A stretch of 64,000 nt of DNA from UBA7957 sp965224675 (lineage in GTDB: Bacteria; Pseudomonadota; Gammaproteobacteria; Granulosicoccales; Granulosicoccaceae), in contig CBDDAA010000004.1 in assembly GCA_965224675.1 (NCBI GenBank), positions 2,356,001 through 2,420,000 of the forward strand, in the 5' to 3' direction. This document shows, in pieces, positions 52,713-61,810 of the stretch. The notes beneath the pieces were generated by a model, which saw nothing but the letters and a program-made list of their open reading frames with translations, did no database searches and was not told the DNA's origin. Within the stretch, counting starts at the first letter, position 1; each line of letters opens with the position of its first letter. The position numbers were made by a program, and so were the translations under genes.

Positions 52713-54557
52713 TTAGCCTGTTGAAAAATTGGTAGGATGAAGAAATTCAAAAACTTCGCTAGCTAATAATTTACTGATACCCGGGACCTTTGCCAGCTCT
52801 TCAATACTTGCTTTTTGCACACCCTGCAGCCCACCAAAGTGTGTTAATAAGGATTTGCGCCGTTTTGGACCCAGCCCTTTAATTTTTTCCAGTACCGAGT
52901 GTTTTCGTTTTTTTGCACGCTGCGCCCGGTGACCGGCAATCGCAAATCGATGGGATTCATCACGTATTTGTTGTATGAGATGCAAACCAGGTGTATCAGC
53001 TCGTACCTGTATTTGTCTCTTCTGTTGCACCAAAATCAGCGTTTCATCCCCTACCCGGCGATCTGGACCTTTGGCAACACCAACAATTTGTACATCATCA
53101 AGTTGCAGTTCATTCATGATTTTTTTAGCAACACCGACCTGGCCTAGACCGCCATCGATAAACAGTATGTCAGGTATTTTTCTATTTTCCTTAATTAACC
53201 TCGTATAACGCCGATTCAGAGCCTGACTCATCGCTGCATAATCATCTCCCGCCATAATGCCATCAATATTAAAACGCCGATACTCCGATTTAAGTGACCC
53301 CTCTGCATTAAATACTACGCAGGATGCCACGGTTGATTCACCCGACGTATGGCTAATATCAAAACACTCCATACGCTGCGGCAATTCCTCTAATCCCAGA
53401 ATCTTGCGCAGACTATCGTAACGGGCCGCAATCGCGGTGCGAGACGACAACCGTACATCAAGTGCCAATTGAGCATTCGTCATGGCTAATGCTTGTAATT
53501 TAGCGCGTTCGCCACGTACCTGCTGATTTATTTTTATCTTTGTTTTTGCTCTATCACCAAGGATCTGTTCCAGCAGTCCGGCTTCTGACAATTCATGGCT
53601 GACTATGATCTCACGAGGGACTTCATGTTGAAGGTAAAATTGTGTAATAAAAGCGTACAATACGTCTTGCTCATTGCAACCATTGGGTGTTGAAGGGTAA
53701 AAAGCCTTGTTACCCAGATTGATGCCATTGCGCAAAAAAAAGACCTGCACACAGCTGGTCTCATACTTTATCGCACAAGCGACAATATCCAGTTTACCCC
53801 GCTCAGATTCTGCCATCGCAGTATCGCTTACTTTCTTTAAGTCAGATATCTGATCCCTCAGACTACCTGCTTTTTCGAATTCCAGGTTTTCTGATGCCGC
53901 CTCCATGTTAGTAACCAACTCCTGAATGACCTCCTGGTTTTTACCTTCCAGCAATTTAATACTACGCCTGACATCAGTGGCATAATCTTTATCCGAAATA
54001 TACGCTACACAAGGCGCCGTGCAACGTTTGATTTGATATTGTAAACAAGGACGTGATCGATTGGCAAAGTAGCTATCCTCACACTGCCTGACACGAAACA
54101 ATTTCTGCACAAATCGAAGTGAGGTTTTAACCGCCCCTGCATTGGGAAAAGGACCTATGTACTTGCCTTTGCGTTTACGACCACCGCGTTGATAGGAAAT
54201 ACGTGGGAAATCGTGCTCGTTGGAGATAAATACATAAGGATAACTTTTGTCATCACGGAGCAATACGTTATAGCGGGGTCTATATTTCTTGATCAGATTT
54301 TGTTCAAGTATCAGCGCTTGCGGCTCACTCCCGGTTATCGTGGTTTCGATACGACTGATATGTGATACCAGAGCCGCTGTTTTTACGGCTAATGAAGTGG
54401 ATTTTTGAAAGTAACTGGATAATCGTGCTCTTAGGTCTCCTGCCTTTCCCACGTAAAGCACATCATCTAAGCTATTGTACATGGTGTATACACCGGGGCG
54501 TCGGCTGACCGTTTTCAAAAAAGTATTTACGTCAAATTCGACTGTTTCTTTACCCAT
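52713..54557 (-). CDS. uvrC: excinuclease ABC subunit C
   Basis: The 614-residue protein makes the two incisions in nucleotide excision repair. The GIY-YIG domain is at the start (RRPGVYTMYNSLDDVLYVGK), with the Cys-rich region, the UVR motif near 210, the RNase H-like C-terminal nuclease (ILFIDGGLGQVGVAKKIM) and two helix-hairpin-helix motifs at the end (IKGLGPKRRKSLLTHFGG). Length is normal. It is followed by pgsA and preceded by a palindromic element and a uvrY-like gene. Confidence 0.95.
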   Translation of the reverse strand: MGKETVEFDVNTFLKTVSRRPGVYTMYNSLDDVLYVGKAGDLRARLSSYFQKSTSLAVKTAALVSHISRIETTITGSEPQALILEQNLIKKYRPRYNVLLRDDKSYPYVFISNEHDFPRISYQRGGRKRKGKYIGPFPNAGAVKTSLRFVQKLFRVRQCEDSYFANRSRPCLQYQIKRCTAPCVAYISDKDYATDVRRSIKLLEGKNQEVIQELVTNMEAASENLEFEKAGSLRDQISDLKKVSDTAMAESERGKLDIVACAIKYETSCVQVFFLRNGINLGNKAFYPSTPNGCNEQDVLYAFITQFYLQHEVPREIIVSHELSEAGLLEQILGDRAKTKIKINQQVRGERAKLQALAMTNAQLALDVRLSSRTAIAARYDSLRKILGLEELPQRMECFDISHTSGESTVASCVVFNAEGSLKSEYRRFNIDGIMAGDDYAAMSQALNRRYTRLIKENRKIPDILFIDGGLGQVGVAKKIMNELQLDDVQIVGVAKGPDRRVGDETLILVQQKRQIQVRADTPGLHLIQQIRDESHRFAIAGHRAQRAKKRKHSVLEKIKGLGPKRRKSLLTHFGGLQGVQKASIEELAKVPGISKLLASEVFEFLHPTNFSTG

Positions 54558-54564
54558 AGGGCTA

Positions 54565-54830
54565 GTGTAGTGTCCTAGTCTAATAGTATATTAAGACGAC
54601 CCGAGACAGTTCAGCTGCCAGGCGCGTCCTCGCAGGGGTAGTCACTACTCTACCTCAAGAGGGCGCAACACCGCAGATGGACTGTCTCGGGTCGCCCTTC
54701 GGGAAGCTAGTAAAAGCGCGATTGCTGTGTTACAGCCCTAGAAAATGGAGCAACCATTGCCTGCGCACTGTGCCTTGCACTCGCGCTTTTACTAGTTTTC
54801 TTAACATACTACTAGACTAGGACACTACAC
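54565..54830. repeat. 266-bp palindromic element, MITE-like, with three stems
   Basis: The first and last 31 bases (54565-54595, 54800-54830) are inverted repeats with two mismatches, starting GTGTAGTGTCCTAGTCT. Inside, GACCCGAGACAGT at 54598 pairs with ACTGTCTCGGGTC at 54681, and CTAGTAAAAGCGCGA at 54707 pairs perfectly with its complement at 54781-54795. It could fold into a three-way structure. It carries no ORF and lies between uvrC and the uvrY-like gene, so it is probably a non-autonomous mobile or repeat element. Confidence 0.75.
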
Positions 54831-54894
54831 CGGGTAACGTATTTAACCGGAATTTAGAAAATGATCCTGCAGAAATTACAATACTTTGTTATTG

Positions 54895-55560
54895 CTATGC
54901 AAGGGTTATCAGTCCATAGCGCATCGCAAGTAAAGTCAGTTTAGTAGCACTATCAACTTGTAATTTACTCATCGCACGTGCCCGATAAGTACTCACGGTT
55001 TTATCACTGATATATAAGGCATCAGCTATTTGCAGATTCTTTTTCCCATCGAGAATGAGCATGACTATTTCAAGCTCACGGGCAGACAAACTGTCAAAAG
55101 GCGAATCATTTTGTGAATTCATGACAGCAAAAGCCATTTCTGTAGCGATGGAGGACGCAATGTATGCTTCACCCTCGAGTACTGAGCGAACCGCTGCATG
55201 CAGTTCAGATATGGATTCATTTTTAGTTACGAATCCCTTGATACCACTGGTAAGCAATTTTTTTGTTGAGTGGTAGATTGTGGGGTTTGTTAGAAGAATG
55301 ATTTTTAAACTATCATCATATGCCAGTAGTTTCCTGGAAACTTCCGCACCAGAAATTCCGGGTAGACTGAATTCGATGACAATAAGGTCGGGGCGTTTTC
55401 GTTTAACCGCATGGATTGCCTTCTCGCCGTTCTCAGCTTCCACTACCATGTTGATGTTAAACTTTTCTGTTAACAATCGTGATAGCCCGGCCCGAATCAG
55501 CCGATGAGCATCAACAATCAAAACACACAACGCATTTTCTGGCAGTTCAGATACAACCAC
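54895..55560 (-). CDS. uvrY: UvrY/GacA-like response regulator with an atypical receiver, 221 aa
   Basis: A GTG at 55560 preceded by GGGAG gives the length of UvrY; a longer frame exists to 55653. The receiver reads VLIVDAHRLIRAGL, where the usual second acidic residue is Ala, and LIVIEFSLPG, where the phospho-acceptor Asp is Glu (Glu63). The lysine in GFVTKNES is kept. The C-terminal LuxR helix-turn-helix is normal (LSARELEIVMLILDGKKNLQ; VSTYRARAMSKLQVDSATKL). In relatives it activates small regulatory RNAs. The altered pocket suggests phosphorylation-independent activity. Confidence 0.85.
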   Translation of the reverse strand: MVVSELPENALCVLIVDAHRLIRAGLSRLLTEKFNINMVVEAENGEKAIHAVKRKRPDLIVIEFSLPGISGAEVSRKLLAYDDSLKIILLTNPTIYHSTKKLLTSGIKGFVTKNESISELHAAVRSVLEGEAYIASSIATEMAFAVMNSQNDSPFDSLSARELEIVMLILDGKKNLQIADALYISDKTVSTYRARAMSKLQVDSATKLTLLAMRYGLITLA

Positions 55561-55653
55561 GTTAAATAATCTCCCTATATTGCAGATGGTATCCGAGAAT
55601 TTCGGCAATCCCTTGACACCAGATATTTTTATATGGCTCGAAGAACACACCAA

Positions 55654-56062
55654 ACCTTTATTGGATTCGGTGCCTCTGAGGTATGTCCCTAAACTGCCAT
55701 AGATTGGGTACGGAAATCAATTATTATTGACATATAGTGAGATTTATTCAGTAAACGCTAGGTTGAAAATATCGTGAATTGCTTAACTTGAAGTACATTT
55801 AGAGATAATTTACAGAATGTTACGAGATCTGAGCATTCAGGAATGTTTTTACCATACAATTTGGACAGGTTGTTCTGGTAAGTTTAAGCTTATAACCATT
55901 GTTATGATTTTTAGTAACTACTATGATTTTCTTATCAATTAAGGGAAAACTTCCGGAGCAACAAACTTGATAAGTACTAAACAACGATCTAATACAAATC
56001 GTGTAATGTATAAAATGACGAGAGATTTGCAGTAGCTCGAACTTCCTTGCACGAACACTACA
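55654..56062. other. 409-bp region without a recognisable gene
   Basis: This AT-rich gap follows the stop of fabH and precedes the uvrY-like gene. Other gammaproteobacteria continue here with fabD, fabG and acpP after fabH, but no trace of them is seen. No tRNA, terminator with T run or strong promoter is convincing; a TTGACA at 55727 lacks a good -10. Confidence 0.5.
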
Positions 56063-57034
56063 CTAGAAACGTAGTAACGCCGAACCCCAGGTGAATCCCC
56101 CTCCGAACCCTTCAATTAATACCAAATCACCACGCTTAATTCGATTATCGCGAACGGCAACATCCAATGCTAAGGGTATGGATGCAGCAGATGTATTGCC
56201 GTGTTTGTCTACTGTCACCACCACGCGGTCCATTGGCAGGTTCAATTTTTTTGCGGTTGCTTTGATAATACGAATATTGGCCTGATGAGGCACTAACCAA
56301 TCGAGATCTTGCTTATCGATCTTGTTATGGCGCAATGTTTCATCTGCAATTCGTCCTAACATTGTGACCGCCATACGAAATACGCCTGGACCGTTCATCT
56401 CTACAAAAGCACGCCCCGCAACCACTGCAGCGTGATTGTTGGAAACACCTTGTGGGACATGCAGATATTGCGCATAATCACCATCCGAGTGGAGATGAGT
56501 CGAAAGTATGCCTGTCTCTTCAGAGGCTTCGAGAATAACTGCACCCGCGCCATCACCAAAGAGTACACAAGTGCCACGATCTGTCCAATCAATAATCCGA
56601 GAGAACGTTTCGGCACCTACCACCAGAGCCCGCTTGCTACTGCCTGTTCGGATAAATTTCTCAGCAACACTGAGTGCATATACAAAGCCCGTACAGACAG
56701 CCTGAATATCAAAAGCAGGGCAGCCTTTAATTTTAAGACGACTTTGAAGTAGACAGGCCGTTCCGGGGAATATCTGATCCGCAGTAGTTGTAGCAACGAT
56801 AATGAGATCAATATCATTTGTTTTAAGATTCGCAGCTTCTAATGCGCGTCGAGATGCATTCTCTGCAAGATCCAGAGTGAATTCGTCATCAGCGGCAATA
56901 CGGCGTTCACAAATCCCTGTGCGTTCTCGAATCCATTGATCTGAAGTATCAACCATTTTTTCAAGATCATGATTGTTTACTACTTTTTTGGGTAAATACC
57001 CCCCTGTTCCAGTAATTCTCGCGTATATAGTCAC
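56063..57034 (-). CDS. fabH: 3-oxoacyl-ACP synthase III
   Basis: The 323-residue enzyme starts fatty acid synthesis by condensing acetyl-CoA with malonyl-ACP. The catalytic residues are Cys in DIQAVCTGFVYA, His in VPHQAN and Asn in GNTSAAS, all canonical. It lies three bases after plsX. It is the last gene of the cluster here because fabD and fabG do not follow. It provides an in-window reference for the divergent KAS III-like protein of the prophage. Confidence 0.95.
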   Translation of the reverse strand: MTIYARITGTGGYLPKKVVNNHDLEKMVDTSDQWIRERTGICERRIAADDEFTLDLAENASRRALEAANLKTNDIDLIIVATTTADQIFPGTACLLQSRLKIKGCPAFDIQAVCTGFVYALSVAEKFIRTGSSKRALVVGAETFSRIIDWTDRGTCVLFGDGAGAVILEASEETGILSTHLHSDGDYAQYLHVPQGVSNNHAAVVAGRAFVEMNGPGVFRMAVTMLGRIADETLRHNKIDKQDLDWLVPHQANIRIIKATAKKLNLPMDRVVVTVDKHGNTSAASIPLALDVAVRDNRIKRGDLVLIEGFGGGFTWGSALLRF

Positions 57035-57037
57035 AGG

Positions 57038-58057
57038 CTATTGACTTCTCATATGGGGTTTGATGTGCTCTGCTATCATAGAAGGCACATTTTTATTCAC
57101 TTCAATCATTGCAACCTCAATTGCATTGGCAAATGCAGCGGCATCAGCGCTACCATGGCTTTTAATAACTATTCCTTTAAGGCCGAGCAGGCTGGCACCA
57201 TTGTATTGTCGCCAATCGATTCGTTGTTTGAATGACTTTATAATCGGTAGCGCCAACAAGCCGATCAATTTCCCAATCACTGTGCGTTTGAATTCCTGCA
57301 TCAAATAATAGGCAACCATACCGGCTAAACCTTCACTGGTCTTAAGCGCCACATTGCCGACAAAACCATCACAAACAACCACATCGACTTCCTCGGAGTA
57401 AATTTCATTACCCTCGACAAAACCAATGTAGTTGATATCACATTGCTCAAGTAATTTTCCAGCTTGCTTGATCTGTTCATTGCCCTTGATCTCTTCTGCG
57501 CCAATATTCAACAAACCCACCCGGGGAGTGTTTATATTGTCAACGGCAGATGCTAAAGTACTTCCCATAATGGCGAACTGTTCAAGGTGTTCAGGAGTAC
57601 AGTCAAGATTTGCACCCAGATCGAGCATGTGGGTATGGCTATTGATTGCTGGTAAGGTAGTACAAAGTGCGGGTCGATCAATGCCAGGTAACATTTTTAA
57701 TACAAAACGTGCTATGGCCATTAACGCACCTGTATTACCAGCACTTACGCACGCATCCGCCTTATTCTCCTTAACTTGATTAATGGCTATGCGCATGGAA
57801 GAGTCTTTCTTATTACGCATGGCAATCGAAGGAGGATCACTCATCTTGACGATTTCTGAGGCATGCTTGATAAGCAAACGATCAGAGCGAGACAAGTCAA
57901 TTTTATCCATTTCTGATAATATTATTGACTCATCTCCAACCAACATCAGGCGAACTGAGGCATGTTTTTCAAAAATTAGTTTCGCAGCATTCACTATCGT
58001 TTTGGTGCCGGAATCGCCACCCATGGCATCAATTGCAATGGTCAATGATTTGATCAT
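57038..58057 (-). CDS. plsX: phosphate acyltransferase PlsX
   Basis: The 339-residue protein makes acyl-phosphate from acyl-ACP for phospholipid synthesis. Family features are the N-terminal IAIDAMGGDSG, the segment ACVSAGNTGALMAIARFVLK, and VVVCDGFVGNVALKTSEGLA near residue 230. It lies between rpmF and fabH in the usual order, with three bases before fabH. Confidence 0.95.
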   Translation of the reverse strand: MIKSLTIAIDAMGGDSGTKTIVNAAKLIFEKHASVRLMLVGDESIILSEMDKIDLSRSDRLLIKHASEIVKMSDPPSIAMRNKKDSSMRIAINQVKENKADACVSAGNTGALMAIARFVLKMLPGIDRPALCTTLPAINSHTHMLDLGANLDCTPEHLEQFAIMGSTLASAVDNINTPRVGLLNIGAEEIKGNEQIKQAGKLLEQCDINYIGFVEGNEIYSEEVDVVVCDGFVGNVALKTSEGLAGMVAYYLMQEFKRTVIGKLIGLLALPIIKSFKQRIDWRQYNGASLLGLKGIVIKSHGSADAAAFANAIEVAMIEVNKNVPSMIAEHIKPHMRSQ

Positions 58058-58159
58058 ATTATGGCTGATCCCTGTAGTACAAAACTACTGTAATGGTTAT
58101 CGTCAGTGTCAAAGATGGACCTGTTAGCACAGACGCCGACGGATTCTCACGACCACCAT

Positions 58160-58360
58160 CTATTCGTCTTCATCCTCCTCAATTTCAGATTGCATTTCGA
58201 CCATTTGCTCTCCGCGATAATATCCATCTTTGGTGATGTGATGACGACGATGTAATTCACCTGTTGTCGGGTCAGTAGATAGTGTCGCAGCAGATAATGA
58301 ATCGTGCGATCGACGCATTCCCCGGCGTGAGGGCGTTTTACGGCTCTTTTGTACAGCCAT
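58160..58360 (-). CDS. rpmF: 50S ribosomal protein L32
   Basis: The product starts MAVQKSRKTPSRRGMRRSHD, the conserved start of L32, and has the HRRHHITKDGYYRG segment. It ends in an acidic extension (EIEEDEDE), making it slightly longer than the usual 56-60 residues. It sits between yceD and plsX as in most gammaproteobacteria. Confidence 0.95.
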   Translation of the reverse strand: MAVQKSRKTPSRRGMRRSHDSLSAATLSTDPTTGELHRRHHITKDGYYRGEQMVEMQSEIEEDEDE

Positions 58361-58438
58361 TGATAATTACTCCGATTTGTTTTGATTCGGTAAAAATAAC
58401 AAGTGGTTTCTGTTTTTAGTTAACCTATACAAATCAGA

Positions 58439-58993
58439 TCAATCTGAATTGTATAGGGTTTCCTTCAATTTTAGAAAAGGATTTTCATGGCTTCGCCTTT
58501 CTTGAGCAGGCTCATAAATGTTATTGTGTTCATCGTACTGTGATATAAAACCCTGTGCTATACAGTCACTCATTAATTGATGACGTGGCGCACCTGGAAT
58601 TTGTAGTATTAATTCATCTTCAAATAAATCAACAACGTGTATTTGCCCCTGATCACCTAAAATGACTGGGTCAAATTCATCCGGCAATGCGTAAGCTGCA
58701 GCTTCATCGTTGACAAAAATCAAAGCAAAATCTGATGAAATCGCTTGTCTATACGGCATCAGGCAACGCTGACATTTAAGATTGAATTTGGCACTCAAAT
58801 GACCTTTCACACCAGTATGATGATTGTCATGGTTATAAAACCGCAACCGGACATTGATCTCGCCTTCATCTCCTTCCAATCCCTCATTCAACCTCTTAAA
58901 TTGGGCAACAGGGATGTCGATAATAAACGATGAACCACCATCTAGATGCCTAGATAGCTTCAAAGGATTAAAACGAACAGGCAGCTTCAGCAT
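58439..58993 (-). CDS. yceD: YceD family protein (DUF177), 23S rRNA accumulation
   Basis: The start is placed at MLKLPVRFNPLKL (58993), which matches the family; a TTG-started frame reaches 59056. The conserved CQRCLMPYRQAIS Cys pair lies near residue 90 and the C-terminus has NPFLKLKETLYN. It is linked to ribosome and lipid synthesis by its fixed place before rpmF, and in E. coli it affects 23S rRNA levels. Length (184 aa) is normal. Confidence 0.85.
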   Translation of the reverse strand: MLKLPVRFNPLKLSRHLDGGSSFIIDIPVAQFKRLNEGLEGDEGEINVRLRFYNHDNHHTGVKGHLSAKFNLKCQRCLMPYRQAISSDFALIFVNDEAAAYALPDEFDPVILGDQGQIHVVDLFEDELILQIPGAPRHQLMSDCIAQGFISQYDEHNNIYEPAQERRSHENPFLKLKETLYNSD

Positions 58994-59206
58994 AAACGCG
59001 CAATCGTAACTAACATAGCTAGCCGTGTCAAAGTTTTCCTTGGTTAAAGAACTCAATACTACTCTAAAGCCACAGACCCTTCATAAATGAGGGGTGCTTG
59101 TATGAATTGGATATCACTGCGTAACGAACGAATTGACTCAGATCATGTCAAAAATTAAACAAATAGTGCATGGTTTAACAAATACTCAGAGGTGAAGGTA
59201 TAAGTC

Positions 59207-59581
59207 ATGGACACCCAGTTGAAAACTGAACTCTACGATAGCTATCATTCGCTATTAAATCGGGTGCGATTTGCCTTCATTGAGAGTAAACATTCTATAG
59301 AAGAGGCGTTCATAGCCGCAGGCGAAGAGATGCAAAAACTCGGTAATCTGACTGAAGAGGAATTGCATCATATTGCGGAGGTTCTCAGAGAGGATCTGCG
59401 TGAAATAGGTAGCGTGGCACACAGCACCAAAGAAGGTCTGCGCAGTACAATTGATTTTGACAGACAATATTTAAGCCACGAAATTCGGGATAAACTGCTA
59501 TCTATCGCCGACAAAACAATACTCGATAGATTATCTCTGGAAGAAGAACTCAAAGAACATCAGAGGTTTGAAGAAAAGTGA
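59207..59581 (+). CDS. DUF1451/YbeL-like helical protein without zinc ribbon, 124 aa
   Basis: The protein is helical (LLNRVRFAFIESKHSIEEAF; LTEEELHHIAEVLREDLREI) and ends LDRLSLEEELKEHQRFEEK. The middle resembles the N-terminal helical part of YbeL-type proteins, but the C-terminal CxxC zinc ribbon of that family is missing. It reads divergently from yceD. The role is unknown. Confidence 0.55.
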   Translation: MDTQLKTELYDSYHSLLNRVRFAFIESKHSIEEAFIAAGEEMQKLGNLTEEELHHIAEVLREDLREIGSVAHSTKEGLRSTIDFDRQYLSHEIRDKLLSIADKTILDRLSLEEELKEHQRFEEK

Positions 59582-59644
59582 GCATCCAGCTGTTTCTATC
59601 TGATCGATTAAATAAGCTAGTACTCATGTAACGCCGGAGAATAG

Positions 59645-59947
59645 ATGAACATACACGAACTTAAAGCACTAAGTTTCTCTGAAGCTTTGTCAGTACTTGA
59701 AGAAAGCGTTGTCAGTGCCAAGCTTGATATAGACCTCGCAAAAGCAAATTTCGACAACACCGAAAAGATCGCGGTAATTGCTGCAAAACTTGAAGAAGAA
59801 CAGCAGCAGGCCAGCGAAAAAATGGCTTTTTTACTCAAGGAAAAATCTATTGACTTGTCTGGGCAAAATGACACCATAATGATAGAAATCATCGATATAC
59901 TAGACAGTATAAGTGAAGGAATACAGAAAATGCTGGGGCTAATATAA
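59645..59947 (+). CDS. hypothetical coiled-coil protein, 100 aa
   Basis: Nearly the whole product is predicted amphipathic helix (KLDIDLAKANFDNTEKIAVI, then AAKLEEEQQQASEKMAFLLK), with a hydrophobic end. It follows the 124-aa gene by 63 bases. A GCAATAGC/GCTATTGC hairpin lies just downstream (59950-59969). No family is recognised. Confidence 0.5.
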   Translation: MNIHELKALSFSEALSVLEESVVSAKLDIDLAKANFDNTEKIAVIAAKLEEEQQQASEKMAFLLKEKSIDLSGQNDTIMIEIIDILDSISEGIQKMLGLI

Positions 59948-60051
59948 AAGCAATAGCAAGGGCTATTGCCCAGAAAAAGAAACCGTAACCGAGTGAGTCT
60001 CAGTATCCATGATCGCGCACAGACAAAAATTTCTGTTAACGATTCAAACTA

Positions 60052-60084
60052 TTCCTTATTATACAGGTGCAGTATAATAGGGAA
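60052..60084. promoter_or_regulatory. 13-bp hairpin upstream of maf
   Basis: TTCCTTATTATAC (60052-60064) pairs with GTATAATAGGGAA (60072-60084), with one G-T pair and a 7-base loop. No T run follows. It lies 75 bases before the maf start and could act in its leader RNA or be a small repeat element. Confidence 0.45.
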
Positions 60085-60158
60085 TTAGAGAGCGGATTTC
60101 ATTATGCAGAAAGGTGCTCGCTACCACTCAAACTTAGCCATAATCTGGACAATGATTT

Positions 60159-60737
60159 TTGAAAAAAATTATTCTTGCCTCTACCTCCCCCTATCGTCGA
60201 ACTTTAATGGAAAAATTGGGGATCGCATTTACAACATTAGCGCCTGACTGTGATGAAACACCTTTAAGTGATGAGGCGCCCGCCGCACTTGTAAAACGCC
60301 TTGCAAAAACCAAAGCCAAAAGTCTAAGGGAAGCCGCTCCAGACGCTTTAATAATTGGCTCGGATCAGGTCGCAGAGTTGCACGGAAGTGTCCTTGGTAA
60401 ATCGGGTTCACATGCTGTGGCTAAAGAGCAATTGAGCTTTTGCTCAGGCAACACGGTGGTTTTTCATACGGGTCTTTGTTTATTCGACATCAGCAATAAT
60501 CATTGTCAGGTTGATGTTATTGAATATGCCGTGAAATTCAAACAACTGACTGAAGTTCAAATTGAACGTTACCTGCTTCTTGAAAAACCATATGATTGCG
60601 CAGGTAGTTTTAAATCGGAAGGTACTGGAATCACGCTGTTTGAAAAGTTAATCGGTGATGATCCTAACGCTTTAGTGGGCTTACCGATAATTCGGCTTTG
60701 TGAGATGTTGGCTGTGGCCGGAATCACATTGCCTTAA
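60159..60737 (+). CDS. maf: Maf-like nucleotide pyrophosphatase, YceF type
   Basis: The start LASTSPYRRTLMEKL is the signature of the YceF group, which hydrolyses m7GTP. Further conserved parts are IGSDQVAELHGSVLGKSG and YDCAGSFKSEGTGITLFEKL. The start is TTG 60159; an ATG five bases earlier is out of frame. It is divergent from yceD-rpmF-plsX-fabH, as in many gammaproteobacteria, but here two unknown genes lie between. Confidence 0.9.
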   Translation: MKKIILASTSPYRRTLMEKLGIAFTTLAPDCDETPLSDEAPAALVKRLAKTKAKSLREAAPDALIIGSDQVAELHGSVLGKSGSHAVAKEQLSFCSGNTVVFHTGLCLFDISNNHCQVDVIEYAVKFKQLTEVQIERYLLLEKPYDCAGSFKSEGTGITLFEKLIGDDPNALVGLPIIRLCEMLAVAGITLP

Positions 60738-60850
60738 TAATTAGTTTGGAGCTATAAAATCTGTTGAAGTTTGCTTGAATTTACTTTAAATGCAAGTAGA
60801 TCAGAGTCGGTTTAGCACTTACGCCGAGAAAAATCTTACTCTCATTCAAC

Positions 60851-61336
60851 TTAAGCGTTCATAAGTAGTAACATCTGCAGAACGATCAACGACATCACAC
60901 CAGCCACAATATCGTCCAGCATGATACCCAATCCGCCGTGAACTTGTCGATCCAGCCAGCCGATTGGCCAGGGCTTAAGAATATCGAAAAAGCGAAATAG
61001 GACAAATCCAAGGCACAGCCATTGCCATTCAGTCGGAACAGCAATCATGGTAACCATAAATCCGGCAATCTCATCCCAGACAATACCGGAATGATCATGC
61101 ACACCCAGATTTTTAGCCGTTACTCCACACAGCCACAGTCCAGATAGAATCAGAAGAAATGTTATCAAGAGGTAAAATTGCCATCCATATTGATTACAGA
61201 AAAGAACGATGGGAACGGCGACGAGTGTACCTAAAGTACCCGGTGCTTTTGGTGCGAGTCCTGCACCAAAGCCCAAGGCAAAAAAATTCGCGGGGTGAGA
61301 AAATAAATCGGCAAGAACAAGCTGTTTACCTTTCAA
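60851..61336 (-). CDS. pgpA: phosphatidylglycerophosphatase A
   Basis: The 161-residue membrane protein removes the phosphate from phosphatidylglycerophosphate, the step after PgsA. Family motifs are FGAGLAPKAPGTLGTLVAVP, DHSGIVWDEIAGFMVTM and FRFFDILKPWPIGWLDRQVH. It follows nusB directly; thiL, which often lies between them, is absent. Confidence 0.95.
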   Translation of the reverse strand: MKGKQLVLADLFSHPANFFALGFGAGLAPKAPGTLGTLVAVPIVLFCNQYGWQFYLLITFLLILSGLWLCGVTAKNLGVHDHSGIVWDEIAGFMVTMIAVPTEWQWLCLGFVLFRFFDILKPWPIGWLDRQVHGGLGIMLDDIVAGVMSLIVLQMLLLMNA

Positions 61337-61347
61337 TGCATCAATCC

Positions 61348-61809
61348 CTAATTCGGTTTTTTTAGGGCTTGCATTTCAAGCTTTCTAACACAACGAGCAA
61401 GGTGATCAATCACGCCGTTAACATATTTATGGCCTTGGTCTGCACCGAATCTTTTCGCCAACTCGACCGATTCATTAATAACTACTTTATAAGGAATATC
61501 CAGACGATTTTTCAATTCAAAGCTGGCGATACGAAGAATCGCACGTTCAACCGGATCCAGTTCATCGAGCCTGCGATCCAGATGTGGCTCTAGCATGCGA
61601 TCCAAATCATCCAATTGGCTCAAAACACCTCGGAATATTTCCTCAAAGTAAGGAATATCAACACGTTCAAGTTGCTGGGTTTCATGAAATTGCTTAAGTA
61701 TGCTTCCTATATCACCACCCGCAACATCCTGTTGATATAATGCCTGCAACGACTTGATACGAGCATTTCGCCGACGCACAGTACGCGTAATCTTGTATGC
61801 ATTGCCCAC
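61348..61809 (-). CDS. nusB: transcription antitermination factor NusB
   Basis: The helical 153-residue protein matches NusB: RRRNARIKSLQALYQQDVAG at the start, ILRIASFELKNRLDIPYKVV and NESVELAKRFGADQGHKYVN near the end. It works with NusE on boxA in rRNA transcription. It lies one base after ribH in the common ribH-nusB order. Confidence 0.95.
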   Translation of the reverse strand: MGNAYKITRTVRRRNARIKSLQALYQQDVAGGDIGSILKQFHETQQLERVDIPYFEEIFRGVLSQLDDLDRMLEPHLDRRLDELDPVERAILRIASFELKNRLDIPYKVVINESVELAKRFGADQGHKYVNGVIDHLARCVRKLEMQALKKPN

Positions 61810-61810
61810 A

